The notes beneath the pieces are model-generated. The model was not told where the DNA came from. It was given only the letters and a program-made list of their open reading frames with translations, and did no database searches. Of a stretch of DNA of 64,000 nucleotides, positions 1-13,400 are shown one piece after another; position 1 is the first letter of the stretch; each line of letters opens with the position of its first letter. This DNA comes from Castanea sativa (lineage: Eukaryota > Streptophyta > Magnoliopsida > Fagales > Fagaceae). The stretch spans positions 3,817,001 to 3,881,000 of the forward strand of contig NC_134013.1 in NCBI RefSeq assembly GCF_040712315.1, in the 5' to 3' direction. The translations under genes were made by a program, and so were the position numbers.

Positions 1-3000
1 GATAGTATATAATTTTAAGTTTATGAAATGATCATTGCATTATTCTAGTTTACTAAGTACATAATAATTTTCCTTTAGATAGGTTTGTACATTATTGCCA
101 AATGCAAATATGACTATGTCAATTACAAGGTGAGAGGTTGAAATTTTGTTGTCAAAATGAGAGCTTGTACATTCTGTTCCCTTATTCTTTCCCTTCATAT
201 CTGCGTAGTTTGTTTAATGGAAGAAATTGTTTTTTGTTTTTTGTGTTTGCTGGGAATGCAAAGCCTAAAACGGAGATGGAAGACACAAACAAATCTAGTT
301 CTTCCTCGCCAAGCAGCTGTCCCTTGAGAATCGGACGTTGTCCTTTGCCAGCTATGCGGTCTCCTTTGCCAATTTCACGATCACCCTCGCCATTGTCGCT
401 TGACAGCTCACCCTCAAGATCACCATCACATTTATGCCCATTAAATAACGAGTAAGTGTTTGAATTTGTAATTAATCATGTTTAATTATGATTAGGTTGA
501 TAGAATTTGTGTAATTATGAATTTGTGCCTATTAATCAATGAGTATGTGTAATAATAAATTTATGAATATTTGTTTTGATTCTAACTCCCAAACTTCTAA
601 ACCAATTAGGAGTCCGAACTCCAGGGTGGTGGACTTAGTGGAAGAAGACTTAGAGGTAGAGGAGCAAGAAGGGACAAAGGAAGAGGGAGAGCAAGAGCCT
701 ACAATTGAGGACTTGGATACAAGTAAAAAAAGAAAGACTACCTCAGATGTTTGGGATCATTTTACAAGGAATAAAGTTAATGGAAAATCTAAAACCCAAT
801 GTCATCATTGTAGCAAACTTTATTTGGGTGATTCTAGCCAAGGTATAACCCATTTGCGTAATCATTTAGTAAGATATCCACGGTTGAAGTTTAAAGATAT
901 AAGGGATATGCAACAACAAGTCTTAATTAAACAACAAAATAAGGTGGATGAAACTCCGAGTTTAAATGCTTACCAATTTGATCAAGTCAAAGTGAAGAAT
1001 AATCTTGCTCGTATGGTCATCCTACATGAATACCCCCTTTCAATAGTTGACCACATTGAGTTTAGAGAATTTGTGGCTTCTCTTCAACCTCTGTTTAAAC
1101 TTGTCTCAATAAATACTTTGAAGAGTAATATTCTTAAAATCTATGATAATGAGATTGAGAAAGTTTTGAAGATGACAGACAATAATGGAAGTAGGATGAC
1201 AATTACAACTGATATGTGGACTTCAAATAACAAAAAGAGAGGGTTAATGGTCATTACCGCTCATTTTATTGATCATACTTGGACATTGCAAAGCCTGGTT
1301 TAAGGTAGTTTTTTTTATCTATAAAATGAATGTTAAAGACTTTACATTTAGAATGTTTATTGAGTTATGTTAAATTGAATGTTTAGACTTTATGTTTAAT
1401 TGAATGTTTATTGAGTTATGTTATAATTATTCATATTATTTTTCTAAGTTTGTTTATGTTCCTTCTCCACACACGAAAGATATCTTTACTGAAGTCCTTA
1501 TTGATTGTTTGTTAGAGTGGAACATTGATAGGAAGTTGTCCACAATAACTGTTGATAATTGTAGTACTAATGATGTCATGATAAGACTTATCTTGAATAA
1601 GCTTGATATTAGTTCTCTTATGTTAGGTGGGTCTATGTTGCATATGAGGTGTGCTGCATATATTTTGAATTTGATTGTTCAAGATGGGTTGTCTCTTATT
1701 GGTGATGGTATTGAAAGGATTCATGGTAGTGTGATTTATTAGACTGGATCACCAAAAAGGAGGCAGGAATTTGAAGAAAATGCACGTCAATTGCGTGTTC
1801 AATGCACCAAAGAGTTAGTCTTAGATTGCAAAACTCGTTGGAATTTAACTTACTTAATGCTTTATATTGCATTGATTTATAAATATATTTTCTTGCGTTT
1901 GACTAAACGTGAAACATTTTATACTTGTTTGCCACGTGATTATGATTGGGAGTTAGCCAAAGATATTTGTGGGAGATTGGAGTTGTTTCATTGTGTGACT
2001 AGGTTTTTCTCTGGTCGTAAGTACCCTACAATTAATATGTATTTTACTTTGGTGTGTGAGTTGAAAATTGCATTGAATGAATGAAGTTTGTCTTCAAATG
2101 AGATGATAAGTACGATGGCAGAAAGCATGCTTGCTAAATTTAATTCTTATTGGGCTAATGTTAGTGTTGTTATGGTTGTTGTTGCTATCTTAGATATAAG
2201 ATGAAGTTATTGGAGTTTTATTATCCTGACATTTATGGAGATAATTCTGATTTGGAAATTGAAAAAATTAAGAATCTTTGTTATGATTTGCTTGATGAGT
2301 ATGGAGATATAGATGAGTCCCCTGTAGATAATAAAGGAAGTTCTCATATTCCTGCAAGTACTTAAAGCCTTGTGGCACAAATGAAGTCTAGGTTAAGTAG
2401 GGCAATGTCATCATTTGATTTGTTTGTGAACAATAGTTCAAGTAGTTCAAAGAAACATGGGAGTGCTATAATGGAATTTGATCATTTCATTGATGAGGGA
2501 GTGTTGAAGAGGAATGAAGATTTTGATATTTTGGGATGGTGGAAAAGTAATGGTCTCAAATATCCTAATTTACAAAGGATTGCAAGATATATTTTAGCCA
2601 TTTTTGTCACAACTGTTGCTTTAGAATCTGCCTTTAGTACTAGTGGGAGACTTTAAGTTCACACCGTAGTAGGCTACATCCCAAGACTATAAAGGCAATG
2701 AAGTGTGCTCAGAATTAGTTATGGAGTGAAATCAATGGTTAGCAATTGTCTAATTTCTATTTATAAAATCAAAATTGTATTTTTATATTTGCTAGTTACA
2801 GTTTGATGAAATTTATTTCATTTTTTAATTCATTGTTGTTGTTGGTTCTTCAACTATGTCTAGAGATTGTACACTTTAATCAATTATTGATGATGGAGAG
2901 CCTAATGAAGAGGATGAGAGTTGTGTCACAATTGTGGAGGATTAGACATTTTGTATTAATTTAGTAGCCTCTTTAATTTCTTAGACTTGTTGAATTAATT

Positions 3001-3510
3001 TGTTGGTTTGTAATTATTCTAAGCCTTTTTAGCCTTTTGTAATTCCTTAACCTTTTTAATTTGTTGGTTTGTTGGACTTGTTGGATTTATTTTATTTTTA
3101 TGTTTAGCTAGTGATTTTAGCTATGTTTTTGTTGATTAATAATTAAATGGTTATTTTAGTTAGATGATTTATTGATTTAAAGTCTTAGCTATGATTTATT
3201 GATGTATAATTAACATGTGATTTATTGATTCATGATTAACTTATGATTTAGATTGATTTGGTTGCCATATAAAGTGGACTAAATGCCAAATTTTGGCATT
3301 TGGGCCACGTGATATGGCTTGAATGGGCTAGAATCTTGGCAAAAAATCTTAATGGGTTTAAATTTTTTTTTGGTTGGGCCAGATTTGGGCCCAAGTGGCT
3401 AAATGGGGCCCGCGGGGTGGGTTTGGGCCCTGGAAAAAAAATCCAATTAATAATCGGATCCGTTCAGGTATGCAAAAACTTGTCCCGAACCTGACGCGTT
3501 GCCATTTCTA
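1..3510 (+). mobile_element. Degenerate hAT-superfamily DNA transposon, left end outside the window
   Basis: The stretch carries a broken hAT transposase (separate entry), an AT-rich non-coding 3' region, and what looks like the right terminal inverted repeat at about 3470-3510. The terminus ends in gccatttcta; read on the other strand it gives tagaaatggcaacgcgtcag, which resembles Ac-like hAT ends as I remember them. If 3510 is the last base, the 8-bp target copy would be 3511-3518 (ctaattcg), and the matching copy must lie left of base 1. The N-terminal reading frame around 138-455 (Ser/Pro-rich) may be the start of the transposase or an unrelated reading frame. The boundary at 3510 is inferred from the terminus motif only. 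Confidence 0.7.
539..2750 (+). pseudogene. hAT transposase (BED zinc finger, RICESLEEPER-like), broken
   Basis: Fragments in order read like a plant hAT transposase. A BED zinc finger lies at about 745-890, with CHHC and a following HLRNH pair. The start of the RNase H-like core lies at about 1195-1300 (TTDMWTSNN, then a run resembling VITAHFID). A central block covers 1450-2084 (TVDNCSTND, HMRCAAYILNLIV, LDCKTRWN). The hAT dimerisation block is at about 2515-2656 (DILGWWKSN, LESAFSTSGRL). The reading is interrupted by stops near 1302, 1741, 2084, 2364 and 2656, and by a frame change near 2200. A gap at about 1300-1450 may be a former intron. The element cannot make a full transposase from this copy. 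Confidence 0.9.
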
Positions 3511-4107
3511 CTAATTCGTCCACGTTAGGTGTTTTTAAATTTTTTTTTTTTTATCTAGTTGCTTTATGGTTTGATTGTATTTTTTTTTTCCCTTTCTTCA
3601 TCCACTTGCACATACATAATTTTTTGCTAAAAAAATGTGTTATTTTTTGTTTTATTTAATAGAGATATAATTGTAAATTTATATTAACTTTATTTTTTAT
3701 TCCCTCGTTTTTCTTGTCAGTTAAACAAATAAATTTTTCATCATTCTATTTTTTCACTCTTCTAACTAAATACAAACGAGGAAACACAAATTTTTTTTTT
3801 TTATCACCCTATTTTTTCATCTCCCCAACCCAACGGTTCCTAAAATTCCGTAATTATGACTTATGGATATACTTTCATTATTATGTTTGTAATATGTAAT
3901 CAAATTTCAAGAAAAACCAGAAAAAAGACATGCTAATCAAACATGCAATCATATTACATCTTAAAATTCCGGTCAAAGCATCTCTCAAAATCACGTAACT
4001 GTGAAGTCACAGACCCACAGAGAACACCGTCTAAGCACACGAAAAGGACCTTAAAAGCCAAACCCAAAAAAAGAAGAAGGGAGACAATCTCTCCTCAAAA
4101 GCCAACG

Positions 4108-4147
<40 letters not shown>

Positions 4148-4582
4148 GTTAAAAGCAAATAAGTTCCGTGGCGTGACAGCCAAGCCCATGAACAATCAAC
4201 AAAGCCAACCTGATAGTAGTAAATTATCTCAACAGTACAACAGTTAATAATTCATAAATAGTACAGTTGAGAAGTTATAAAAAAAAAAAATTACAGTTCT
4301 CTCTCATCACAGTCACACTCTGTTGTTTCCCTTTGTATTCACGTGATTCTGATTTTTGCAGACTCCGACAGCGGCTACTCAGGTCTTACATGCTTTGTCA
4401 CCTTCTGCTTAAACCCTTATTTCCTTGTCTAATAGGTAAATGAAAAATATGGCCAAATCACACTCTCCTAGTGCTACTCATTAGCTTTTCCAACTGAGAA
4501 AAATAGCGAAGAGCAAAAAAAAAAAAAACACCCAAACTTCTTCATTCCCATTTTCACATCGTTGCTAACTGTTTCTCCAATA
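3511..4582. other. Intergenic: AT-rich spacer and upstream region of the receptor-like kinase gene
   Basis: Nothing coding is seen. The left half is T/A-rich. A pure (TC)n run sits at 4112-4141 and an A-rich stretch at about 4278-4291. From about 4240 the composition becomes C/T-rich, as in many plant promoters and 5' leaders, with a weak TATA-like ataaata near 4254. No in-frame ATG lies closer to the gene than 4583. Confidence 0.5.
4112..4141. repeat. (TC)n microsatellite in the upstream region of the kinase gene
   Basis: About 15 perfect TC units followed by a short CA run. It lies about 440 bp upstream of the start codon. CT-rich tracts are common in plant promoters and 5' leaders; no function can be shown here. 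Confidence 0.9.
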
Positions 4583-7500
4583 ATGCAGGCAATGCTTCAT
4601 TTTCAACCCTTTAAACTTTTCTTCATCTCCTTCTCACTTATCTTCACCTTAGTAATTTCTTCTTCTTATTCACAACCAAACGATGTGCAAGCGCTTTTAT
4701 CTTTCAAATCCAAAGCCGATTCGAAAAACAAACTTTACTCCTTCTCTCCAAACACGACCTTACGTTTCTGTCAATGGCAAGGCGTGCAATGCGTGCAACA
4801 GAGAGTGATTCGTCTCGTCCTCGAGGACTTGGATCTAGTTGGTACTTTAGCTCCAGACACATTGACTCGGCTTGACCAGCTCCGAATCCTGAGTTTACAA
4901 AACAACTCGCTCACCGGTCCGATTCCTGACCTCTCCGGACTCCTCAACCTCAAAACCCTCTTTCTCGACCACAACTCTTTCTCAGGCTCTTTTCCACCGT
5001 CGATCCTGAAGCTCCATCGAATCAGAACCGTGGATTTATCATACAACAACCTCACCGGAGCGTTACCGTCTTGGTTAGCCAAAATAGACCGGCTCTACTA
5101 CCTCCGGCTCGAGTGGAACCGGTTTAACGGTTCCGTTCCTCCACTGAACCAAACCACTCTCCAAACCTTCAACGTCTCAGGCAACAACCTAACCGGACCG
5201 ATTCCGGTTACAGTCACTCTCGTCCGGTTCGGCTCCTCATCGTTCTCGCAAAACCCTACTCTCTGCGGTGTGATTATAAACAAGGAATGCCAGCCTGGCA
5301 CTCCCTTCTTCACACCACAACCGTCTCCGTCAAACGCGGCGCCTCCGCCGCATATTTCGTTAGGCGAGAGCGCGGAAGTACACGGCGTCGAGCTGAGCCA
5401 CGAACCGTTACAGAAAAGGCACGAGAGAACCAAAGTGATCATCGGCTTCTCGGCTGGCGTGGTGGTTCTGATCGTCTCGGTCATTTGCTTCGTTATAGCC
5501 GTGAAGAAACAGCGGAGCCAGAAAGGGAGCGAGTACTCGGCGTCGGCTTTGACGGCGGCTCCGGCGACGGGTTCGGAGGAAGCGGATGCTACGGCGGCGC
5601 AAGCAGCGATGGAGCAGGAGAAAGAGTTGGAGGCTAAAGTGAAGAGAGCGCAAGGGATGCAGGTGGCGAAGAGTGGGAGCTTAGTATTCTGTGCGGGTGA
5701 GGCGCAGCTGTACTCGCTGGACCAGCTTATGAGAGGCTCGGCTGAGTTGCTTGGGCGTGGGACCATTGGGACAACTTACAAGGCTACGCTTGATAACCGT
5801 TTGATTGTCAGTGTTAAAAGATTGGACGCTGGGAAATTAGCGGGTGCAAGTAAGGAAATATTTGAGCGTCACATGGAATCAGTGGGTGGGCTTAGACATC
5901 CAAATTTGGTTCCACTCCGGGCCTTTTTTCACGCCAGGGAAGAAAGGCTTTTGGTTTATGATTACCAGCCCAATGGGAGTCTCTCCTCTCTCATTCACGG
6001 TAAGTCTCTCTCTCTCTCTTTTTTTTTTTTTTAATAATTGAGATTGAATTAATTGGATTTGAAAATTATTATTATTTGAGAAATGATATGTCCACAATAT
6101 TTTTACAACAAATCCTAAGTGGCAGAATGTTACTGGTTGTTATTATTGGGGCAAAAAAGTAATCTTAGTGTTAGGTTCAAATTTGAACCAATAACAACTA
6201 ATCACCTATGATTTGTTGTAAAAATATTGTAAAAATATATGATTTGTTGTAAAAATATTGTAAAAATATTATGGACGTAGCACCTCTCTTATTATTATTT
6301 AGTAGTAACGAGATTAAGATATAACGACTAAACGACATGATTATTTGCAATCGAAGGTGGATAGGACTAGATTTTGGTGGTATCTTAAAACCGAGAATCT
6401 TGCTGATGACTGCCTTGGGACTTCGACTTGACGTTAAAAAAAATGTTTTGGTTTTGTAAAGTATCTTTCTCGTTGAGACAATGGTCACCATGTAGGCACG
6501 TTACCAGAACTAGCTGCTCTAAAGTAGAGCGCGTGGATACAAGGCTTAGGTGGTTGTGGGGTAGGGTATGGGAGTGGGACCTACAGGATACAGTCTCTTG
6601 AATTTATCTATATTTTGAAATTCTGACAGGACCCCAGCAACCGTCACAATTGTGTCTGAGTTTGCTTGTCCCACGCGCAGTTGTTCGCGTTGGTTTGCAC
6701 TGGGAATAGTCATAGCTGAAATTTAGGAATTATATTTGGTAGTTGTGGCTGTGGGACCCACCTCAATGTATGATTATGAACTTAGATGGGCCTGAAGTTA
6801 TTGAATTGTTGCTATTCCAGTGGACCCATTTGTAGCTAGTGGAGCCTAGCCCACCTGATTCCTGTAACATTCATTTATAGCAAATCCGATCTCACTTGAT
6901 AGTTGATAGTCTAGGTGATCTGGAATGGGCTCCCTCCTTTACTAGTGGTGCAGCTAAAGTTCCTTTTAGTTGTTGATAAGAAGCGGTATAGTTAAACTAG
7001 TTTCATTTAATAACCTCTTTTTTTTTTTTTTTTTAGTCCGAATTTGGTAAGGATAGAGTGTAAAACTTATGTTTTACATCATTTAATAAGAGATTGTCAT
7101 ATTAATATTTTACCTAAAATTTACTACATCCTATTACACTTAATAACATCTTAAGAAACTCTTAATTTGGTTGGATTTATGTATGTGTATTAAAATTGAT
7201 TGAGTGTGGTTGCGCTTATTATTAAATATGTGATAAGATGATATGACATGTTGGGATATTAGAGGGGTAAAACATGAGTTTTACACCACATTTTTACAAA
7301 ATTTAATCTCTTCTAAATAAGGCGTTCTAAATATTGAAGGTCAATCTTAACTATTGATGGAACGCTCTTTCACGAGTGTTAAAATTGTTATTGTGATTAT
7401 GTGTGAGATAGAATAGAGTAAAAGCAAGACTTAACATTGTTTGGTAGTAAGAATTAACATTGTTTAGACAGATGACCTATATTCTTTTTTTTGAGAGAGA

Positions 7501-8953
7501 TATGACCTATACTCATAATAGAAAACGTTTGACAGTTACATATGTACTATATGAACTGTTCATATTACAATAAAGCCCATGCATGATTTATATCGTAACT
7601 AACCATAGGGCATAGGCTAACCTAGAATAATTTACGGCCGAGGTTTTAGTACTTGCACTATAAATAAAAATTCATTTGATTAATGATTTAAAAAACGGAT
7701 CAAAACATAATAAATGCAAATGAAAAAAAATATAAATAAAAATATGCACAAGTATATTACAAATTGATTGAGAAATTGAGGAGAAAAACCTAAAAGGCAT
7801 GGCTGTACATATTAGATTTTAAAAAAAAACTATGTTCCAACTGAATGGCATATAGTTATGTCATATCAATATAATTTCATAAGATATTGGCAACAAATTT
7901 GGGATATTAAATATTGTGCAATTTGTGTATATTTTTCTCAGATTTTAACTATTCTTTCAAGCAATGTACAAAACATATGTTTATTTTTCATATAGTTTGA
8001 TTTTTTTTTTTGACTGAAAGAGGTAGAAATATTTTTTAATTTTGGTTCAACTTAAAATTTTATGTATATGTTGTGTTACTTCAACATTTGAAATTGAGAT
8101 TAAAATTATATGTATAAAATTTCAATTTATAACATTCGCTCTATGGTGATTGGCTCTTTATTATTAGATCAAGATATTAATTGATTTTATTGTATAATTC
8201 GATTTAAGTTTAGGTCCTTTGTTCGGTGACAAGAGACTTTATCAATTAATCTAATTGGAATTAATGCATAGAGTTGTTAGTTGAGACTATGAATTGCATT
8301 AAAATTTGTAAACTCATCTTTGATTTTATTTTTAGTAATAAACTCCTCTTTGATATAGTACGTTAAAAATTGCATGTGCAGGTTCAAAATCAACTAGGGC
8401 AAAGCCACTCCATTGGACATCATGCTTAAAAATAGCAGAGGATGTAGCACAAGGCCTCTCCTACATCCACCAAGCATGGAGGCTTGTCCATGGCAATCTC
8501 AAGTCCTCCAATGTCCTCCTCGGCCCCGACTTCGAGGCATGTGTCACGGACTACTGCCTCTCCATCCTTGCCAACCCAGCCTCCGACGATGACCAAGACA
8601 ACTCTGCATATAAAGCCCCCGAAACTCGCAATTCCAATCACCAAGCAACCTCAAAATCCGATGTCTACTCCTTTGGAATTTTGTTGCTAGAGCTTCTCAC
8701 TGGCAAGCCTCCATCACAGCATCCATTTTTGGTGCCCAATGATATGGTAAATTGGGTTAGGTCCACAAGGGAAGAAGATGGTGGGGAAGACAATAGTATG
8801 GAAATGCTTCTTGAGGTGGCTATAGCTTGTAGCCTAACCTCACCTGAGCAGAGGCCCACTATGTGGCAGGTATTGAAGATGTTACAGGAGATTAAAGAGA
8901 CTGTATTAATGGAGGATAGTGAATTATTGGACCCGCCTACTGCCATGTCCTAG
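4583..8953 (+). CDS. LRR receptor-like pseudokinase, At5g67200-like (probable inactive receptor kinase)
   Basis: Two exons, 4583-5999 and 8382-8953, join in phase to 662 residues. I chose ATG 4583; ATG 4592, three codons on, is equally possible. The protein has a signal peptide (about 1-31), an LRR N-terminal cap (DVQALLSF and FCQWQGVQC), about five leucine-rich repeats, a Pro/Ser-rich linker, a transmembrane segment at about 285-309, and a kinase-like domain from about 375. The glycine loop ([12 protein letters not shown]) and the VSVKR lysine are present. The catalytic loop reads VHGN instead of HRD and the DFG site reads TDYC, so phosphotransfer is unlikely. Such proteins usually act as plasma-membrane co-receptors or scaffolds. 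The 2.4 kb intron carries a MITE. The family assignment is strong; the ligand is unknown. Confidence 0.93.
6078..6288. mobile_element. MITE with terminal inverted repeats inside the kinase gene intron
   Basis: The left end (gagaaatgatatgtccac) and the right end read in reverse (agagaggtgctacgtccat) match imperfectly, and both continue into 'aatatttttacaacaaat'. The right arm holds a tandem repeat of about 29 bp (about 6209-6267). The element is flanked on both sides by the same 12 bp, TTATTATTATTT (6066-6077 and 6289-6300). This may be the target duplication, but it is low-complexity and so weak evidence. A Mutator-like or hAT origin cannot be told. Confidence 0.65.
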
Positions 8954-9799
8954 TTTTATTGTTTCTACGTACAATAGATGTGTCATGCATAGAGATAAAA
9001 GATATAGATAACAACAAATGCAATGCTACTTTTTCCTTGCATTTCCACCGCATATACTTATTTATTTTCTGTGTTCTTTCCCTATCTTGCTTTTCAAATC
9101 ATCGCTGTTGAGGAGCACGTTTTTTCTTCCTTAGACTACTTCCATTATTGTTACTTCTAATTGAGGAAAAAAATAAAAATTGAAAAGAAGAAAAAATAAG
9201 GTTTGGTAAAGGTATGAACGTAGTTGCAAATTTGCAATCATGCATAAATCTAACGGTAATGAAAATCTTTTATCCCACTTTATACTCACCAATAACAACC
9301 CACCAAACATCTTTTTTTCTTTATCTTTTTTTATAAACTAACCGAGGTTTTAACATGAAATAATAATTAAAAAATTAATCATATGGCATATTATGAGTAG
9401 TAGAGCATAAAGTGAAATACTTAGAGTGAAATTGAGGATTCTATTTTCATTGAGGTTGTAACATTATAAATCCAAATCTCTTGTAACTCTTTTTATTCCA
9501 CTTCATACTTTACAAATAAGAACTCGCCACATGTCTATCTATTTAATTAATCCTAACAAGTCAGTAATCCATACAATACATGGGCAAATTAAAGAAAATA
9601 CAATTTTTTTTCTTATATATATATATGTTTTGTAAATATGAATTTTGTTATTACATCCTCACCACCCGACCAACCTCTGACGATATCAGCAAGAGGTCAC
9701 TAATGCCATTAATGCTGGTCATAATTATCCACTATTGTGACTTGCTGTGAGCCGAAGAAGAAAAAAAAAACTATCCGTTAGATTTAAAATGAAAAAGGT

Positions 9800-9846
<47 letters not shown>

Positions 9847-10499
9847 ATTATAAATTTAAATTATATACGGTGTCTTATTATTTAAAATTCTATTTTGGTG
9901 AAAAAAGAAAGCTAAATTTTCATGGTGATTGAGAAAAACCAAACCCATGATAGAGTAAATTAATAGATAAAAATAAATAAATAAATGAGTTTTTCTTGTC
10001 TGAAACAAAGTAGTAGATTTTCATAAAATTATTGTCAAATTTTTTTTTTTTGTTGGGAATGAGAAGAAATCAAACCTGCAATAAAGAATGGTAAATGGCC
10101 ATTGGGCTATAAGCCCATTGGAAATATTAAAATCCCTCTGCTCCAACTTATCTTTAAAAGGAACAGAATAGAATAACCCGAAAAGCCCAACTATAAAAGA
10201 TATGAAAGATGCAATAACTCGAGCCTTAAGCCCACTAGAAATCTCGTAATGAAGCCCAGATTCGAAACTTCCAAACCCAAACAAACAGCACAATCCACGA
10301 ATCTTCGGGGAGCTGAGGAGATTGCCAGAAAGAAAGAAAGAAAGAATTTAAAAAAGAGGAAACAGAAGAGCAGAATAGGTAAAGGGCAAAGAAATTCCTA
10401 GAATCACCCAGATAGTCATGTCATATAGACTATAGTCAACTATCTATCTATCTATCAATCTATATTTAAATTTGAAAATCCCCAAATCTCACTCTTTCA
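8954..10499. other. Intergenic spacer between the kinase gene and the next gene
   Basis: The first 150 bases are probably the 3'UTR of the kinase gene. The rest is AT-rich with no recognisable coding sequence. It contains a (TA)n run at 9804-9844. The last 200 bases are the likely promoter and leader of the 10500 gene, with a (CTAT)n stretch at about 10438-10460 and a TATA-like ctatatttaaa just after it. Confidence 0.5.
9804..9844. repeat. (TA)n microsatellite
   Basis: About 20 uninterrupted TA units in the spacer. Confidence 0.95.
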
Positions 10500-13400
10500 A
10501 TGCCGAGCGCAATGGAGCGTAAGGACGCAGAGATGATGGATACCGAAACAGAAACAGAAGAGAGTAGCGCCACCACTATGCAGAACAACAACAGTACTAG
10601 TAGTAGTACTGCACAAAACGACGTCGTCGCTGTCAGAGACTTTCTCACATTGGCTCGCCAGCTCATCGATCAAGGAAAACCTTCCCAGGCTCTCCAGGCG
10701 GTAATATATAATTTTTTTTTTTTATAGCTAATTCAGATTTATAGAGCAGAACTTGCTTTAAATTATTGCTTGCTGTTTCTTCTTCTTAATTGTTATTTTT
10801 TATTATTAATTAGTTTTATTTGAACTAACTGTGTTTGTGATTATACTGATAGTTTAAAAAAGTAATTTTGGATATATATCTTTCAACTTTAGGTTTTATA
10901 TTTAGGTTTCTGTGTGGTGTATCTAGCAATTCTGTAATCCATTAATCGATTGAAGCATGAAAGGTCCGAGTTTAGAGGGTTCCATAACAAAATCTGGATG
11001 TGTGTAATAAAAATTGGGGTTGATCGCAATTTCCCTGCTTAACTATGGTGCAGTTGCAATGTATCCGTAGACTTTAAAATTGACCAATGTATCCGTAGAT
11101 TTAAAAAAAAAAAAAAAATTTAATACAAAAATTGAAAAACAACTCCAATAAAAAATCAAAATTTTTTATAGGGGTGTTCATTGGTTGGGTAGGGTTGGTG
11201 TCAACTCACCGCTAGCTAGACCTAACAATTCGGCGAGCTTTTCATTCACCCATTGTTGACAGGTAACTAGGGGCGGCAAAATTGGACACGACCCTCGAAC
11301 CCGACATAGCACGACACAAATAAGTAGGTTATGGGTTGAGGTTTAATGGATTTGTGTTATATTTGGATTGACACAACTAACCCGTTTAATAAATGGGTTG
11401 GGTTTAGTGTTCAATCTATGGAACCCGTTTAATTAAATGACATTTTACTAATATACCCTTCATACCTTAGATACATAAACTCATTAGTTGGTGCGGTTAA
11501 CTTTCTTTGACATAATGTGACTGATTATTTGTAATATTGAGATATGCTTTAATTTGAATGATTATTGATGATGCAGTTACTTGTTATTCTGAATTTTATA
11601 TTAAAAATATTTATATGTTTGTTTTTTTATTTTTTTTTCTTCATTTTGATAAAATCTAATAAACAGGTCAATACGATTGACCCATTTAATAAATGGGTTG
11701 TGTTAGAGTTGAGGAACCTTGATTCGTTTACATGTTGGGTTAGTGTTAACCTATATAGTTAGATAATCATAAGTTGACATGACACAAATTCGACATGCGA
11801 ACACGAATTGCCACCCCTACAGGTAACCCTGTTGCAGTTGTCCGGCACTTGTTTTTGACTTAGTGATCAGGAGCCAAACAGGTGGTGGTTAAACGAATTA
11901 ATTTTTTTTTTTGATAAGTAATAGGATTATATAAATCAGAAAAAAATGAGCCACCCAAGTATACAGGAAATATACTGTGGTAGACAATTAGTTACAAAAA
12001 TTGCATAAATCTATCAAATCAATAATAGAATAAACGAATTTTAAAACTTGAAACCCAAGATCTCCCTATGTTTGTTGATGGTGAATGTGAGGAGTTGAGG
12101 TGGACTAGAGGTCTTGGATGTGAGAAAGGAAGAAGGAGAGGTCCGACTTGCAAGGCGGGTTAGCTGAGTGAGGTCCGACTTGCAAACCAAGAAAATTAAA
12201 CCCTCACACTTGTTATTCTTTCTTGGTCGAAAATTCCCAAATTTCTTCATATTGGATTGTTCTGGTCAGGTGGACCAGGTCCCTGAGAAGTCCTAATTAT
12301 CAACATTTAAAGGGGGAAATTTCTTTGATGCCGCAAAGGGTAGTGGATCTATTGGATTGTTGGGCTTGCAATTTCAGGCATCATCACAATATAGTGATTT
12401 GGAGGATGGTGCCGCACTGTTTGATGTGGTGTATCTGGCGGGAACGGAATTCTAGAAGTTTTGAGGGTCGCGATCGGTCCATTCTTGAGATTAAGTCTTT
12501 TTTCTTTTTTACTCTTCTGGAATGGTGTTTAGTTTTACCATCTTTTTCTTGTCTTTTCCTTCCTATTTTGCTTGATCATTGTAATTTGGTTTCTTGATGT
12601 TTTTGCCTCTTTAGTACATTTCCTATGTACGGGGCTGTGTTCTTCTCTAATATATTTTTATCGTTACTTATCAAAAAAAAAAAAGTTAAGGAGGAATGTA
12701 CAAATGTCGAAATATTTTCTGAGAATGCATAAATTCTTTAGCAAAGAAATGAATTTAAATTAAAAAAATTAACAAGAAGAACAAAAACCGAAGTCATTTT
12801 GGAACAACCTAGAATCACGCAAAAGTGTTGTCTTTAAAGGTTGATTTGCGCCTCTTGTCTATGTACACCCATTTATTGATTATTTAGTTATGCACAGACG
12901 CGCATGGTAACAACCAATTTTATGAAGTAAAATTCAGTTTGGAACAATTTTTCTTGGCCAAACAGCCTTTAGGATTAAACTATAGTGTCAATCTTCGTGC
13001 TGGATGCACTTTCACACACAAAGATTCAAGCTTAACCTTTTATAACAGCCTTTTCTTTCCACAAGAAAGAGAGAGAGAGAATTTGTTGGGGGAGAACAGA
13101 ATGCATGGAGTAAAGTTGTTTGATGGTGTGTTTGGAAGTGAAAAAGAGAAGCTAATGAATTGTTCAAGTAAATATTAAACAGGGCCAAAGGCCTCCAATG
13201 GTAACAAGTGGCTAGTTAAACCTAAGAATGATAGGCCCAAACTAAAAGGTTTTCAAAAGGAAGAAAATAAAGTGGAGAGAAGAAAAGCTCAATTGGATTC
13301 ATGTGCACGAGATGAGACTGGGTGGGCTAGGACATGCATGTGTGATATAAGGCCCAAGCTCCATACTAGGCCGTATATCGAAAGGTACCAAACAAATGCC

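Noticed and set aside
4771..5766. Long open frames on the minus strand opposite the kinase gene
   Set aside because: They mirror the GC-richer LRR exon; translations show no domain and the plus strand is a clear gene.
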